Shown: positions 7,986 to 18,893 of the stretch, piece after piece | Position numbering within the stretch: position 1 is the first letter of the stretch | Layout of the letters: the number at the start of each line of letters is the position of its first letter | Source: Cupriavidus sp. 2SB | GTDB taxonomy: Bacteria; Pseudomonadota; Gammaproteobacteria; Burkholderiales; Burkholderiaceae | Direction: 5' to 3' | DNA length: 64,000 nt | Assembly (NCBI RefSeq): GCF_005503625.1 | Contig: NZ_SCMX01000009.1 | Coordinates: 62,001-126,000, forward strand | Made by a program: the position numbers and the translations under genes | The notes under the pieces: model-generated | Database searches by the model: none | What the model was told of the DNA's origin: nothing | What the model saw: the letters and a program-made list of their open reading frames with translations, nothing else

Positions 7986-10370
7986 TTATGCCTTGGTAGC
8001 TTGCGCGGCCTGAATCGCCTGCCACACGCGGTGCGGCGTGGCCGGCATCTGCATGTCGCGCACGCCGAGTGGTGCGAGCGCATCGACCAGTGCGTTGATG
8101 AACGCAGGTGGCGAGCCAATGGCGCCCGCTTCGCCGCAACCCTTCACGCCGAGCGGATTGTGCGTGCATGGCGTGCCTGATGACGTTTCCACCGTGTAGT
8201 CGGGCAAGTCGCCAGCGCGTGGCATCGCGTAGTCCATGTAGGAGCCGGTCAGCAACTGGCCGCTGTCGGGATCGTAGATGCACTGTTCGAACATGGCCTG
8301 ACCCAGGCCCTGTCCGATACCGCCATGCACCTGTCCTTCGACGATCATCGGATTGATCACGTTGCCGAAATCGTCCACGGCCGTGAACTTGACGACCTGC
8401 GACGCGCCGGTGTCGGGATCGACCTCGACCTCGCAGATATAGGCGCCGGATGGATACGTGAAGTTCGTGGGATCGTAGAACGCGTTTTCGTTGAGACCCG
8501 GTTCGAGTTTGTCGAGCGGATAGTTGTGCGGCACGTAGGCGGTCAGCGCCACCTCCCCGAACGTCTTCGTGCGATCGGTGCCGGCCACGCGGAACACGCC
8601 GTCGCTGAACTCGATGTCCGCGTCCGAGGCTTCCAGCAAGTGCGCGGCGATCTTCTTGGCCTTGGTTTCGATCTTGTCGAGCGCCTTCATGATGGCCGAT
8701 CCACCGACCGCCAGCGAACGCGAGCCATAGGTGCCCATGCCGAACGGTACGCGTCCGGTGTCGCCGTGCACGATCTCCACGGCGTCCAGCGCAATGCCGA
8801 GCCGCTGCGCCACGATCTGCGCGAACGTGGTTTCGTGGCCTTGCCCGTGGCTGTGCGATCCGGTGAACACGGTGACGGTGCCGGTGGGATGCACGCGCAC
8901 CTCGCCTACTTCGAACAGTCCAGCCCGAGCACCGAGCGCACCCGCGATGTTCGATGGCGCCAGCCCGCATGCTTCGATGTAGCAGGAGTAGCCGAGTCCG
9001 CGCAGCTTGCCTTGCTGCTTCGCCGCTTCACGACGCGCGGGGAAGCCTGCTACATCGGCCAGTTCCTGCGCGCGTGCGAGGCATGGTTCGTAGTCGCCGG
9101 TGTCATAGGTCAGGCCAACAGGCGTGGCATACGGGAAGCTGCGGATGAAGTTCTTGCGTCGCAGCGCGGCGGGGTCGGTGCCCAGTTCACGTGCGGCAGC
9201 TTCGACCAGACGCTCGACGACATAGGTGGCTTCCGGACGCCCCGCACCGCGATACGCATCGACGGGTGCCGTATTCGTGAACACGGCTTTCACCTCGGCA
9301 TAGATCGCAGGCGTGGCGTACTGGCCGGCGAGCAGCGTGGCGTAGAGAATCGTCGGCACGCTGCTGGCGAACGTGGACAGGTACGCGCCCATGTTGGCCA
9401 CCGTGTGCACGCGCATGGCGAGGAACTTGCCATCGGCATCCATCGCCAGTTCGGCGCGGGTCACGTGGTCGCGGCCATGCGCATCGGTGAGGAAGGATTC
9501 GGAACGCTCGGCGGTCCACTTGATCGGGCGGCCTACCTTCTTCGATGCCCAGGTCAGCGCCACATCCTCGGGATACAGGAAGATCTTCGAGCCGAAGCCG
9601 CCGCCGACATCGGGCGCGATAATGCGCAGCCGCGATTCGGGCAGTCCGAGCACGAAGGCGCCCATCAGTAGCCGTTCGACGTGCGGGTTCTGGTTCGAGA
9701 CGTAGACCGTGTAGCCATCGTCCTGCCGCGTATAGCTGGCGTTGACCGCGCGCGGTTCGATCGCGTTGGGGATCAGCCGGTTGTTGACGATATCCAGCGT
9801 GGTCACGTGCGCGGCGCGGGCGAACGCAGCATCGGTGGCGGCCTTGTCGCCGTGGCCCCAGGTGTAGCAGGTGTTGTCGGGCACATCGTCATGCACCAGC
9901 GTGGAGGCCGCAGCGGCATCGGCCGGGCTGACCACGGCGGGCAACTCTTCGTAGTCGACATCGACCAGTTCGGCAGCATCGCGCGCCTGCTGCAGCGATT
10001 CGGCGATGACCAGTGCCACCTGATCGCCTACGTGCCGGGCCTTGCCGTGCGCCAGGGCAGGGTGGGGCGGCTCCTTCATCGGCGAGCCGTCGATGCTGTG
10101 GATCAGCCAGCCACACGGCAGGCCGCCCACCTTGTCGCCGGCCATGTCGTCGCCAGTGAGCACGGCGATCACACCGGGCGCGGCCACTGCCTGCGCGGTA
10201 TCGATCGAGCGGATGCGTGCATGCGCATGTGGCGAGCGCACGAAGTAGCCGTAGCTCTGGTGCGGCAGCGTGACATCGTCGGTGTACTGGCCGTTGCCGG
10301 TGAGGAAGCGATAGTCTTCCTTGCGCTTGACCGGCGCGCCAATCAGCGAATGTTTCTCGGGTGCGTTCAT
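7986..10370 (-). CDS. coxL: Molybdopterin-binding large subunit, form II CO dehydrogenase/aldehyde oxidase-like
   Basis: 794-residue catalytic subunit of a xanthine-oxidase-family enzyme. It has the N-terminal a/b hammerhead domain (from about residue 20), a GGGFGSK cofactor loop at 256-262, the active-site loop AYRGAGR at 372-378, GQGHET further on, and the base Glu in GCGEAG (about 744-749). True form I CO dehydrogenases have AYRCSFR with the Cu-binding Cys; here that Cys is absent. This is therefore form II, whose substrates are poorly known and may be aldehydes, purines or other small molecules. The ATG at 10370 follows AAGGAGG by 6-7 nt. Confidence 0.96.
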   Translation of the reverse strand: MNAPEKHSLIGAPVKRKEDYRFLTGNGQYTDDVTLPHQSYGYFVRSPHAHARIRSIDTAQAVAAPGVIAVLTGDDMAGDKVGGLPCGWLIHSIDGSPMKEPPHPALAHGKARHVGDQVALVIAESLQQARDAAELVDVDYEELPAVVSPADAAAASTLVHDDVPDNTCYTWGHGDKAATDAAFARAAHVTTLDIVNNRLIPNAIEPRAVNASYTRQDDGYTVYVSNQNPHVERLLMGAFVLGLPESRLRIIAPDVGGGFGSKIFLYPEDVALTWASKKVGRPIKWTAERSESFLTDAHGRDHVTRAELAMDADGKFLAMRVHTVANMGAYLSTFASSVPTILYATLLAGQYATPAIYAEVKAVFTNTAPVDAYRGAGRPEATYVVERLVEAAARELGTDPAALRRKNFIRSFPYATPVGLTYDTGDYEPCLARAQELADVAGFPARREAAKQQGKLRGLGYSCYIEACGLAPSNIAGALGARAGLFEVGEVRVHPTGTVTVFTGSHSHGQGHETTFAQIVAQRLGIALDAVEIVHGDTGRVPFGMGTYGSRSLAVGGSAIMKALDKIETKAKKIAAHLLEASDADIEFSDGVFRVAGTDRTKTFGEVALTAYVPHNYPLDKLEPGLNENAFYDPTNFTYPSGAYICEVEVDPDTGASQVVKFTAVDDFGNVINPMIVEGQVHGGIGQGLGQAMFEQCIYDPDSGQLLTGSYMDYAMPRAGDLPDYTVETSSGTPCTHNPLGVKGCGEAGAIGSPPAFINALVDALAPLGVRDMQMPATPHRVWQAIQAAQATKA

Positions 10371-10380
10371 GGCGGCCTCC

Positions 10381-10875
10381 TTATTCGGCGCTGGCCGTGG
10401 CCACGTTGCCCTGCATCGCGGCCTGCCCTTGCTGCACTGCACGCACGATGTTGTGATAACCGGTGCAGCGACACAGGTTGCCGTCGAGCTGCTCGCGGAT
10501 GGCGTGGGCATCGGCGTTGGGCTGCTGGGCCAGCAGGGATGTGGCGGCCATCACCATGCCGGGCGTGCAGAAGCCGCATTGCAGGCCGTGGCATTCACGA
10601 AACGCCTGCTGCATCGGATGCATCTCGCCGTTGGTCGCCAGTCCTTCGATGGTGGTGACGCTGGCGCCGTCCGCCTGGAGGGCCAGCATGTTGCAGGACT
10701 TCACGGCGCGGCCGTCCATGTGGACGGTGCAGGCGCCGCACTGCGCGGTATCGCAGCCCACGTGCGTGCCGGTGAGTCGCAACTGCTCGCGCAGAAGCTG
10801 GACCAGAAGGGTGTGGGGTTCGACCTGGACGTCAACGGGCTTGCCATTGACCGTCAGGCGGAGGGAAATCGCCAT
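10381..10875 (-). CDS. coxS: CoxS-like [2Fe-2S] small subunit
   Basis: 164-residue iron-sulfur subunit. An N-terminal plant-type ferredoxin domain carries Cys41, 46, 49 and 61. A C-terminal helical [2Fe-2S] domain carries Cys100, 103, 135 and 137 (QCGFCTPG and NLCRCTGY). All eight ligands are present. The chosen ATG at 10875 follows GGAGAC by about 6 nt; upstream in-frame starts lack a site. It is the first gene of the operon, with coxL 10 bp downstream. A short Ala-rich tail follows the last cluster domain. Confidence 0.96.
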   Translation of the reverse strand: MAISLRLTVNGKPVDVQVEPHTLLVQLLREQLRLTGTHVGCDTAQCGACTVHMDGRAVKSCNMLALQADGASVTTIEGLATNGEMHPMQQAFRECHGLQCGFCTPGMVMAATSLLAQQPNADAHAIREQLDGNLCRCTGYHNIVRAVQQGQAAMQGNVATASAE

Positions 10876-11130
10876 GCTTGTCTCCATTGTGGGTGGAACG
10901 CGCATGGCCAGCTCCGACGACAATCCCGAATGACACTGCGCGGGACGGGCCACGACGCGGTACTGCCGCTTGGTTGGGACGGCTATTTCGTGATATTGGT
11001 GCTGCGGGTTTGCCGGTAATGTCGGCGCAGTGAACGAATCGCCGCGACAGGCTCTAACAGTTAATCACAAATCCCCCGGACTCGCCATGCGGTTTCCCCT
11101 GCCGCGTGCGACCCCGCCCCTGCCTGCCCA

Positions 11131-11709
11131 ATGGAAGCTTTTACCGACTGGCTGTTCGATACGGTTGCCTTGCCCAAGGTGGGGCTGCCCGCCATCTTCG
11201 TGGTCAGCCTGATCAGTGCCACGCTGCTGCCGCTGGGATCGGAGCCGGCCGTATTCGGCTACATCAAGCTCAATCCCGGGATGTTCTGGCCGGCCATCCT
11301 CGTGGCCACGGCGGGCAACACCGTGGGCGGTGCCATCGACTGGTGGCTCGGCTACGCGGCCAAGCTGGCCGTGGTGCGCTATCGCCAACGCCGCCAGCAC
11401 CATGAGCATGAGGTGGAGCACGCCCAGCATCGGCCCCACCCGCGCAAGCAGCACAAGCCGAAGCTCGATGCCAAGTATTTCCGGTGGATGAAACGCTGGG
11501 GCCCGCCCACGATGCTGGTGTCGTGGCTACCGGTTATCGGTGATCCACTGTGCACATTAGGCGGTTGGCTGCGGCTGCCGTTCTGGCAGAGCGTCTTCTA
11601 TATGGGGATCGGCAAGTTCCTGCGCTATCTGGTGATGACGGCGAGCCTGCTATGGATTCCCGATTCGTTCTGGCATGGCGTGGGTGACGCTATCCGGCAG
11701 TGGTTCTGA
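11131..11709 (+). CDS. YqaA/DedA-like inner-membrane protein
   Basis: 192-residue membrane protein related to the YqaA branch of the DedA/SNARE-associated family; the molecular function of the branch is not established. Hydrophobic segments are at about 18-38, 50-80 and 125-180. NTVGGAIDWWLGY is the conserved loop, and VSWLPVIGDPLCTLGGWLRL the second. A His/Arg/Lys-rich cytoplasmic loop at about 84-112 (several HEH and HPR groups) is unusual and might bind metal. No ribosome site is visible before the ATG. It is divergent from coxS, sharing a 255-bp gap in which I see no clear promoter. Confidence 0.85.
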   Translation: MEAFTDWLFDTVALPKVGLPAIFVVSLISATLLPLGSEPAVFGYIKLNPGMFWPAILVATAGNTVGGAIDWWLGYAAKLAVVRYRQRRQHHEHEVEHAQHRPHPRKQHKPKLDAKYFRWMKRWGPPTMLVSWLPVIGDPLCTLGGWLRLPFWQSVFYMGIGKFLRYLVMTASLLWIPDSFWHGVGDAIRQWF

Positions 11710-11885
11710 TTCTCAATCCGCACGAAAATGCCGAAACCGGGGGGATTTCCTGATGTTTTTGGCGGTTATTGTCGTCAAGTGATTATGTTGCGGCGCGGCA
11801 AAACGGGGCGTTGCAGTACAATCGCGTCTTAACTGACGATAAATTGCGCACCGTCCCCGTGCGCTGCTTCAAAGCGGTCCCGCCC

Positions 11886-14800
11886 ATGAACGCCCCACTC
11901 GTGCTCGACGCCAAACTCGCAGCGCAGGACGCCCCGCCGCGCCTGCGCGAGATCCCCTATAACTACACGTCGTTTTCAGATCGCGAGATTGTTATCCGTC
12001 TGCTCGGCGAGGAAGCCTGGCGCATCCTGGACGAACTGCGCGGCGAACGCCGCACCGGCCGCTCCGCCCGCATGCTCTACGAGGTGCTCGGCGATATCTG
12101 GGTGGTCCGACGCAATCCCTACCTGCAGGACGACCTGCTCGAAAATCCCAAGCGCCGCCAGATGCTGGTGGATGCGCTGCATCACCGCCTTGCCGAAATC
12201 GAGAAGCGCCGCGCCGCCGACCGCGCCGAGCATGCCGAACCGGCCGCCGAGGATCGCTCGCATCGCGTGGAGCAATTGGTGGTCTTCGCCAAGCAGGCGA
12301 TCGAATCGTTCAAGCAGGAATTTGCCGATGCCTATGCGCTGCGCAAGCGCACCCAGCGCGTGCTGGGCCGCATCACGCAGAAGGACAACATCAAGTTCGA
12401 TGGCCTGTCGCGCGTCTCGCACGTAACCGACGCCACCGACTGGCGCGTGGAATACCCGTTTGTCGTGCTGACGCCCGACACCGAGGAAGAAATCGCCGGC
12501 ATGGTGAAGGGCTGCTTCGAACTGGGCCTGACGATCATCCCGCGCGGAGGTGGCACTGGCTACACCGGCGGCGCCGTGCCGTTGACGCCATTCTCGGCCG
12601 TCATCAATACCGAAAAGCTCGAACGGCTCGATGCGGTCGAAATGACCGACCTGCCCAACGTGCCGCACAAGGTGGCGACGATCTTCTCGGGCGCCGGCGT
12701 GGTCACGCGCCGCGTGGCCGATGCCGCCGACAAGGCGGGTCTGGTCTTCGCCGTGGACCCGACGTCGATCGATGCCTCGTGCATCGGCGGCAACGTGGCG
12801 ATGAACGCGGGCGGCAAGAAGGCCGTGCTGTGGGGTACGGCGCTGGATAACCTGGCGTGGTGGCGCATGGTCGATCCCGGGGGCAACTGGCTCGAGATCA
12901 CCCGCATGGACCACAACCTCGGCAAGATTCACGATGTGCCGGTGGCCACGTTCGAACTGAAATGGTCCGATGGCGATCGCCGCCCGGGCGAAAAGGTGCT
13001 GCGCACCGAGACGCTGGCCATCGAAGGCCGCAAGTTCCGCAAGGAAGGTCTCGGCAAGGACGTCACCGACAAGTTCCTGGCCGGTCTGCCCGGCGTGCAG
13101 AAGGAAGGTTGCGACGGCATCATCACGAGCGCACGCTGGATTCTGCATCGCATGCCCAAGCACATCCGCACGGTCTGCCTGGAGTTCTTTGGCCAGCCGC
13201 GCGATGCGATTCCGAGCATCGTCGAAATCAAGGACTTCCTGGACGGCGAGTCGAAGCGCGAAGGCGGTGCGATTCTCGCTGGCCTGGAACACCTCGACGA
13301 ACGCTATCTGCGCGCGGTGGGCTATGCCACCAAGAGCAAGCGCAACGCGTTCCCGAAGATGGTGCTGATTGGCGATATCGTCGGTGACGATGAAGACGCC
13401 GTGGCACGCGCCACCTCGGAAGTGATCCGCATGGCCAACGGCAAGAGCGGCGAAGGTTTCATCGCCGTGAGCCCGGAAGCGCGCAAGAAGTTCTGGCTCG
13501 ACCGTTCGCGTACCGCCGCCATCGCGCGCCACACCAACGCCTTCAAGATCAACGAAGACGTGGTGATTCCGCTGCCGCGCATGGGCGAGTACACCGACGG
13601 CATCGAGCGCATCAACATCGAGCTGTCGATCAAGAACAAGCTCAAGCTGACCGACGAACTCGAAGCGTTCTTCGCACGCGGCAACCTGCCGCTGGGCCGC
13701 AGCGACGATGCCAATGAGATTCCCAGCGCCGAACTGCTCGAAGATCGCGTGCAGCATGCGCTGACGCTGCTGCGCGAAGTGCGCTCGCGCTGGCTCTACC
13801 TGCAGGGGCATCTCGATACGCCGCTGCAGATGGCCAAGGATTCGCTGATCGGTCACGGCCTGGGCCTGCTGGGTCCGGCATTCGAGCAGCGCCTGCAGGC
13901 GCAGCCGGACGCCAACGTATTTCATCTGCTGCAGGACCGCACGATCCGCGTGAGCTGGAAGCAGGAGCTGCGCGCCGAACTGCGCAAGATCTTCAACGGC
14001 GGCGAGTTCAAGCCCATCCTCGACGAGGCGCAGAAGATCCACAAGCAGGTGCTGCGCGGCCGCGTTTTTGTGGCGCTGCACATGCACGCCGGCGACGGCA
14101 ACGTGCACACGAACCTGCCGGTCAATTCCGATGACTACGCGATGCTGCAGGACGCGCACGTCGCGGTGGCCCGCATCATGGATCTCGCGCGTTCGCTGGA
14201 CGGCGTGATCTCGGGCGAGCACGGCATCGGCATCACCAAGCTGGAATTCCTGACCGAAGACGAGATCGGCGAATTCCGCGCGTACAAGCAGCGTGTGGAC
14301 CCGCAGGGCCGCTTCAACAAGGGCAAGCTGCTGCCGGGCGCGGACCTGCGCAATGCGTACACGCCATCGTTCGGCCTGATGGGACACGAGTCCATCATCA
14401 TGCAGCAGAGCGATATCGGCGCGATTGCCGACAGCGTGAAGGACTGCCTGCGCTGCGGCAAGTGCAAGCCGGTGTGCGCCACGCACGTACCGCGCGCCAA
14501 CCTGCTGTACAGCCCGCGCAACAAGATCCTGGCAACGTCGCTGCTGGTGGAAGCGTTCCTGTACGAAGAGCAGACGCGCCGTGGCGTATCGATCAAGCAC
14601 TGGGACGAGTTCTCGGATGTGGCCGACCACTGCACGGTCTGCCACAAGTGCGTGACGCCATGCCCGGTCAAGATCGACTTCGGCGACGTGTCGATGAACA
14701 TGCGCAACCTGCTGCGCAAGATGGGCCAGAAGAAATTCAACCCGGGCGCCGCCGCGTCGATGTTCTTCCTCAACGCGACGAATCCACAGACCATCAACCT

Positions 14801-15860
14801 CGCGCGTACCGCGATGATGGGCGTGGGCTACAAGGCGCAGCGTCTGGGCAACGAGGTGCTCAAGAAATTCGCGAAGAAGCAGACCCAGCATCCGCCTGCA
14901 ACGGTTGGCAAGCCGCCGGTGCAGGAGCAGGTGATCCACTTCATCAACAAGAAGATGCCGGGCAACCTGCCCAAGAAGACCGCGCGCGCGTTGCTCGATA
15001 TCGAAGACAACGAGATCGTGCCGATCATCCGCAACCCGAAGACGACCACGGCCGAGACCGAAGCCGTGTTCTACTTCCCGGGCTGCGGCTCGGAGCGGCT
15101 GTTCTCGCAGGTGGGACTGGCGACGCAAGCGATGCTGTGGCACGTTGGCGTGCAAACCGTGCTGCCGCCGGGCTACCTGTGCTGCGGTTATCCGCAACGC
15201 GGCGCCGGCCAGTACGACAAGGCCGAGAAGATGGTCAGCGACAACCGCGTGCTGTTCCACCGCGTGGCCAATACGCTGAACTACCTCGACATCAAGACCG
15301 TGGTGGTCAGTTGCGGCACGTGCTATGACCAGCTCGCAGGCTACGAATTCGACAAGATCTTCCCCGGCTGCCGCATCATCGACATCCACGAGTACCTGCT
15401 CGAAAAGGGCGTGAAGCTGGAGGGCGTCACCGGTACGCGCTACATGTACCACGACCCCTGCCATACGCCGATCAAGACGATGGACCCGACCAAGCTGGTG
15501 AACGACCTGATGGGCGGCAACCAGGGTGGCGGCAAGATCGAGAAGAACGAGCGCTGCTGCGGTGAATCGGGCACGCTGGCCGTGACGCGGCCGGACATCT
15601 CCACGCAGATCCGCTTCCGCAAGGAAGAGGAAATGCGCCGCGGCGCCGACAAGCTGCGTACCGACGAATTCAACGGCGACGTGAAGATTCTGACGAGCTG
15701 CCCGTCTTGCCTGCAGGGTTTGTCGCGTTACAACGAAGATGCGACGGTCACCGCCGATTACATCGTCGTCGAAATGGCCAAGCACCTGCTCGGTGAAAAC
15801 TGGATGCCGGAGTACGTGGCCAAGGCGAATTCGGGCGGGATCGAGCGGGTGCTGGTTTAA
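11886..15860 (+). CDS. Large FAD-linked oxidase / Fe-S oxidoreductase fusion (DUF3683, D-lactate dehydrogenase-like)
   Basis: 1324-residue multidomain flavoprotein. An N-terminal domain of about 200 residues precedes a GlcD-type PCMH FAD domain ([11 protein letters not shown] near 218-228). An FAD-oxidase C domain has GDGNVHTN and SGEHGIG. Two 4Fe-4S ferredoxin motifs follow ([11 protein letters not shown] near 853, [12 protein letters not shown] near 915), then two CCG heterodisulfide-reductase-like domains (GCGSERLF and [18 protein letters not shown] and CCGESGT near 1190-1226). This is consistent with a quinone-linked 2-hydroxyacid (D-lactate-type) dehydrogenase; the exact substrate is inferred. 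I prefer the ATG at 11886. A TACAAT -10-like box is at 11817-11822. Confidence 0.9.
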   Translation: MNAPLVLDAKLAAQDAPPRLREIPYNYTSFSDREIVIRLLGEEAWRILDELRGERRTGRSARMLYEVLGDIWVVRRNPYLQDDLLENPKRRQMLVDALHHRLAEIEKRRAADRAEHAEPAAEDRSHRVEQLVVFAKQAIESFKQEFADAYALRKRTQRVLGRITQKDNIKFDGLSRVSHVTDATDWRVEYPFVVLTPDTEEEIAGMVKGCFELGLTIIPRGGGTGYTGGAVPLTPFSAVINTEKLERLDAVEMTDLPNVPHKVATIFSGAGVVTRRVADAADKAGLVFAVDPTSIDASCIGGNVAMNAGGKKAVLWGTALDNLAWWRMVDPGGNWLEITRMDHNLGKIHDVPVATFELKWSDGDRRPGEKVLRTETLAIEGRKFRKEGLGKDVTDKFLAGLPGVQKEGCDGIITSARWILHRMPKHIRTVCLEFFGQPRDAIPSIVEIKDFLDGESKREGGAILAGLEHLDERYLRAVGYATKSKRNAFPKMVLIGDIVGDDEDAVARATSEVIRMANGKSGEGFIAVSPEARKKFWLDRSRTAAIARHTNAFKINEDVVIPLPRMGEYTDGIERINIELSIKNKLKLTDELEAFFARGNLPLGRSDDANEIPSAELLEDRVQHALTLLREVRSRWLYLQGHLDTPLQMAKDSLIGHGLGLLGPAFEQRLQAQPDANVFHLLQDRTIRVSWKQELRAELRKIFNGGEFKPILDEAQKIHKQVLRGRVFVALHMHAGDGNVHTNLPVNSDDYAMLQDAHVAVARIMDLARSLDGVISGEHGIGITKLEFLTEDEIGEFRAYKQRVDPQGRFNKGKLLPGADLRNAYTPSFGLMGHESIIMQQSDIGAIADSVKDCLRCGKCKPVCATHVPRANLLYSPRNKILATSLLVEAFLYEEQTRRGVSIKHWDEFSDVADHCTVCHKCVTPCPVKIDFGDVSMNMRNLLRKMGQKKFNPGAAASMFFLNATNPQTINLARTAMMGVGYKAQRLGNEVLKKFAKKQTQHPPATVGKPPVQEQVIHFINKKMPGNLPKKTARALLDIEDNEIVPIIRNPKTTTAETEAVFYFPGCGSERLFSQVGLATQAMLWHVGVQTVLPPGYLCCGYPQRGAGQYDKAEKMVSDNRVLFHRVANTLNYLDIKTVVVSCGTCYDQLAGYEFDKIFPGCRIIDIHEYLLEKGVKLEGVTGTRYMYHDPCHTPIKTMDPTKLVNDLMGGNQGGGKIEKNERCCGESGTLAVTRPDISTQIRFRKEEEMRRGADKLRTDEFNGDVKILTSCPSCLQGLSRYNEDATVTADYIVVEMAKHLLGENWMPEYVAKANSGGIERVLV

Positions 15861-15885
15861 AAGCTACCTATACCCTCTGTTATGC

Positions 15886-15919
15886 GCTCCCCTCTCCCGC
15901 GTAAGTGGGAGAGGGGAGC
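15886..15919. repeat. GC-rich palindromic repeat, copy 5
   Basis: GCTCCCCTCTCCC, GCGTAAGT, GGGAGAGGGGAGC. It sits between the FAD oxidoreductase and the HIT gene and could form a stable hairpin at the 3' end of the first transcript. Confidence 0.85.
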
Positions 15920-15948
15920 ACACTCCCTGAAATTTTCACGCCAACGCC

Positions 15949-16383
15949 ATGCACCGACACCCCAACTGCCCCCTTTGCGAAGCCGATGGCGGCGAACTGG
16001 TCTGGATGGGGGATCGCGCGCGCGTGATCCTTGTCGAGCAGGATCGCTTTCCCGGTTTCTGCCGCGTGGTCTGGAACGACCATGCATCGGAACTGACCGA
16101 TCTCGACGAGGCCGACCAGGCCTGGCTGATGCGGCTCGTGGCGCGGATCGAGCGGGTGGTGCGTGAAGTGATGACGCCAGACAAGGTCAACCTGGCGGCG
16201 TTTGGCAACATGGTGCCGCACCTGCACTGGCACATCATCCCGCGCTATCGCTGGGACACGCATTTCCCCGAGGCCATCTGGGCCGCCCCGCAGCGCAATG
16301 TCGAGCCGGCGCGGGTCGCCGAGCTTGCCAGCCGGCTGCCGACCCTGCGCGCCGCACTGTCGGCGCTGGAGCGTGCGGACTGA
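15949..16383 (+). CDS. HIT family (histidine triad) protein
   Basis: 144-residue histidine-triad hydrolase/transferase acting on nucleotide conjugates. The triad motif is HLHWHIIP, with upstream NLAAFGNMVP, both diagnostic. An N-terminal CPLCEADGG contributes a possible zinc-binding pair of Cys. It starts 88 bp after the large oxidoreductase, with palindromic repeat copy 5 between them. The physiological substrate is unknown. Confidence 0.92.
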   Translation: MHRHPNCPLCEADGGELVWMGDRARVILVEQDRFPGFCRVVWNDHASELTDLDEADQAWLMRLVARIERVVREVMTPDKVNLAAFGNMVPHLHWHIIPRYRWDTHFPEAIWAAPQRNVEPARVAELASRLPTLRAALSALERAD

Positions 16384-16543
16384 GAAGCGCCGACGGATTT
16401 CGTCGCCGCACGGTTTTCCACAGCTTGGTAAAGTGCCGTAACCGTCTGGTACGGAACCCTCCCGCGCGGCGGGACGTCTGACTCCGGTCGAACAACAACA
16501 TGCCTGCCTGGCTGCGGCCCCGGCAGGCCAACCCGCTGGCGCC

Positions 16544-18433
16544 ATGTCATCCACCCCGTCCACCCCGTCGTCTGTCACCGTGCCCGGTCCGGCTGTCCCG
16601 ATCCAGGCACTCAAGGCGCAAAGCCAGCTTCGGCTGGCGGCCACCTGGGCACTGATCAAGCCATACTGGAAATCCGAGGACCGCAAGGCCGGGCTCGGAC
16701 TCCTGCTGCTGGTGGTGGCGCTCAACCTCGGCATCGTCTACATCAACGTGCTGCTCAACGAGTGGAACCGCGTGTTCTACAACGCTATCGAGCAGCACGA
16801 CTACGTCTCGTTCAAGGCGCTGCTGCTGCGGTTTTCGTGGATCGCCGCGGCCTTCATCGTCCTCGCGATCTTCCGGCAGTATTACCAGTTGATGCTGCAG
16901 ATGCGCTGGCGGACGTGGATGACTGGAAAATTCATGCAGCGCTGGCTCGGGCATCAGGCGTACTACCGCATCGAGCAGACCCACTCCACCGACAACCCCG
17001 ACCAACGGCTGGCCGACGATCTCCGCCAGTTCACCGACGGTGCGCTGACGTTGTCGATGGGGCTGCTGAACTCGGTGGTCACGCTGGTCTCGTTCATCGG
17101 CATCCTGTGGGTCGTGTCCGGTCCGATCAGTTTCGTGCTGGGCGGCGTAGACGTGACGATTCCCGGCTACATGGTGTGGTTCGCCATTGGCTATGCGATC
17201 GTCGGCTCCATCATCATTCACTTCGTCGGGCGGCCGCTGATCGGGCTGTCGTTCCAGCAGGAACAGTACGAGGCAAATTTCCGTTTCATGCTTGTGCGCT
17301 TGCGCGAAAACAGCGAGCCGGTGGCGCTATACCGGGGCGAACCCACCGAGCAGGCCGGGCTGCGCGGACGCTTCGAACGGATTCGCGCCAACTGGAGCCA
17401 ACTGATGCGCTACACGCGGCGGCTCACGTTCGTGAGTTCGGGCTATGGCCAGTTCGCGATCATCTTCCCGTTCCTCGTGGCCGCGCCGCGCTACTTCTCG
17501 GGCAAGCTCACGCTGGGCGGACTCATGCAGATCAACTCGGCGTTCGGCCAGGTGCAGGGCGCGTTGTCGTGGTTCGTCGACAGCTACTCCACGCTGGTGG
17601 GCTGGAAAGCCGCCGCGAACCGTCTGATCGATTTTCAGGAAGCCATTCGCCTGGCCGAGCGCGAGGACCTGACCCACGAGGGCCCCGGCGACATCGAGGT
17701 GGTGGAGTCGGCCAGCGCGACGGATCGGCATATCGCGATCTCGGACCTGGCTCTCGCCCTGCCGGTGCGCAGTGGCCTGGATGCCGACGACGTGGGGATC
17801 GATCCGCTGGGTCATCCCGGCCTGCGACCCCTCGTGGCGCCGTTCTCGCTGTCAATCGGCCCCGGCGAACGCTGGCTGGTGAACGGTCCGTCGGGATGCG
17901 GCAAGAGCGTGCTGTTCCGCGCCCTGGCCGGAATCTGGCCGTATGGCAGCGGGCGCATCGCCATGCCGCGCGCGCGGTCGCTGTTCCTGCCGCAGCGCAG
18001 CTACCTGCCGATGGGCACGCTGGCCGACGCGCTGTCGTATCCCGACGTCGGCACGGCGCATACGCGCGAGGCGCTCGTCGAAGTCTTGCAGCAGGCACGG
18101 CTCGGCATGCTGGTTCCGCATCTGGATGTGTCTACCAACTGGTCGCTGCGGCTGTCGCCGGGCGAGCAACAGCGGCTGGCCTTTGCGCGGGCATTGCTCC
18201 AGAAGCCCGATTTCCTGTTCCTGGACGAGGCCACCAGCGCGCTCGACGAGGAAACCGAAGCGGCGATGTACCAGTTGATGGTCGATTCCCTCCCGGACGC
18301 GACCATCGTCAGCATCGCCCACCGCAGCACCGTGGCGGCGTTCCACGGCCGGCGCCTGAAATACGTACCGGTGGGGGCGGATGGGCAAGGCGAGGGCGGT
18401 GGAGTAAGCTATCGGGTCATACAAGATGCGTGA
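16544..18433 (+). CDS. SbmA/BacA-like ABC transporter, fused permease and ATPase (YddA type)
   Basis: 629-residue half-transporter. An N-terminal membrane domain of the SbmA/BacA type (about residues 40-370, with YKVELxx-like NEWNRVFYNAIEQ and WRTWMTGKFMQRWL segments) precedes an ABC ATPase domain. Walker A is NGPSGCGKSVLF near 446, the signature LSPGEQQRLAFARALL near 537, and Walker B FLFLDEATSALDEE near 556. The family moves peptides or vitamin B12-like compounds and long-chain acyl groups; the cargo here is unknown. It starts 160 bp after the HIT gene and ends 21 bp before the DUF971 gene, so it may be cotranscribed with the ubi genes. Confidence 0.9.
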   Translation: MSSTPSTPSSVTVPGPAVPIQALKAQSQLRLAATWALIKPYWKSEDRKAGLGLLLLVVALNLGIVYINVLLNEWNRVFYNAIEQHDYVSFKALLLRFSWIAAAFIVLAIFRQYYQLMLQMRWRTWMTGKFMQRWLGHQAYYRIEQTHSTDNPDQRLADDLRQFTDGALTLSMGLLNSVVTLVSFIGILWVVSGPISFVLGGVDVTIPGYMVWFAIGYAIVGSIIIHFVGRPLIGLSFQQEQYEANFRFMLVRLRENSEPVALYRGEPTEQAGLRGRFERIRANWSQLMRYTRRLTFVSSGYGQFAIIFPFLVAAPRYFSGKLTLGGLMQINSAFGQVQGALSWFVDSYSTLVGWKAAANRLIDFQEAIRLAEREDLTHEGPGDIEVVESASATDRHIAISDLALALPVRSGLDADDVGIDPLGHPGLRPLVAPFSLSIGPGERWLVNGPSGCGKSVLFRALAGIWPYGSGRIAMPRARSLFLPQRSYLPMGTLADALSYPDVGTAHTREALVEVLQQARLGMLVPHLDVSTNWSLRLSPGEQQRLAFARALLQKPDFLFLDEATSALDEETEAAMYQLMVDSLPDATIVSIAHRSTVAAFHGRRLKYVPVGADGQGEGGGVSYRVIQDA

Positions 18434-18454
18434 CGGCGACGTCGCGCCCCTAAC

Positions 18455-18871
18455 ATGGCTGGCCTGGACAAAGACACCCCGCACCCCACCGCGCTGACCG
18501 TTCACACGCAGTCGCGCGTGCTTGAAGTCGGTTTCGACAATGGCCGCACCTGGCGGCTGCCTTTCGAGCTGCTGCGCGTGTATTCGCCTTCCGCCGAGGT
18601 CAAGGGCCACGGACCCGGGCAGGAAACGCTGCAGACCGGCAAGCGCGGCGTCGGTATCGCGGCGGTGGAGCCGGTGGGCAACTACGCGATCCTGATCCGT
18701 TTCGATGACGGCCACGACACCGGCATCTATACGTGGGACCTGCTGTACCGGCTGGGCGACGATCAGGACGCACTCTGGGCGGACTACCTGAAGCGGCTCG
18801 AAGCCGCCGGCGCCAATCGCGATACGCCGATGGCCGCCCCGGGTGGTCACGGTTGCGGCCACCATCATTGA
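18455..18871 (+). CDS. DUF971 (gamma-butyrobetaine hydroxylase-like N-terminal domain) protein
   Basis: 138-residue single-domain protein of the DUF971/GBBH-like_N family. [20 protein letters not shown] and [20 protein letters not shown] are the family signatures. The C-terminus ends in a short Gly/His stretch, HGCGHHH, which could bind a metal ion. Relatives are commonly next to ubiE in beta- and gammaproteobacteria, and the domain occurs in Fe-S and ubiquinone-related proteins, so a link to ubiquinone synthesis is plausible. It is 22 bp from ubiE. No ribosome site is obvious; coupling to the upstream gene is possible. Confidence 0.88.
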   Translation: MAGLDKDTPHPTALTVHTQSRVLEVGFDNGRTWRLPFELLRVYSPSAEVKGHGPGQETLQTGKRGVGIAAVEPVGNYAILIRFDDGHDTGIYTWDLLYRLGDDQDALWADYLKRLEAAGANRDTPMAAPGGHGCGHHH

Positions 18872-18893
18872 ATTCAGTACCTGGAGTCAGAGA

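Noticed and set aside
7975-8970. A longer in-frame N-terminal extension of coxM into coxL
   Set aside because: The extension overlaps conserved coxL coding sequence and has no family similarity; the ATG at 7974 has a good ribosome site and the right N-terminus.
11976-15785. A 1269-codon open frame antisense to the large FAD oxidoreductase
   Set aside because: It is a high-GC shadow frame. The plus-strand product has many intact motifs; the antisense translation has none, and is full of His/Arg/Gln runs typical of shadows.
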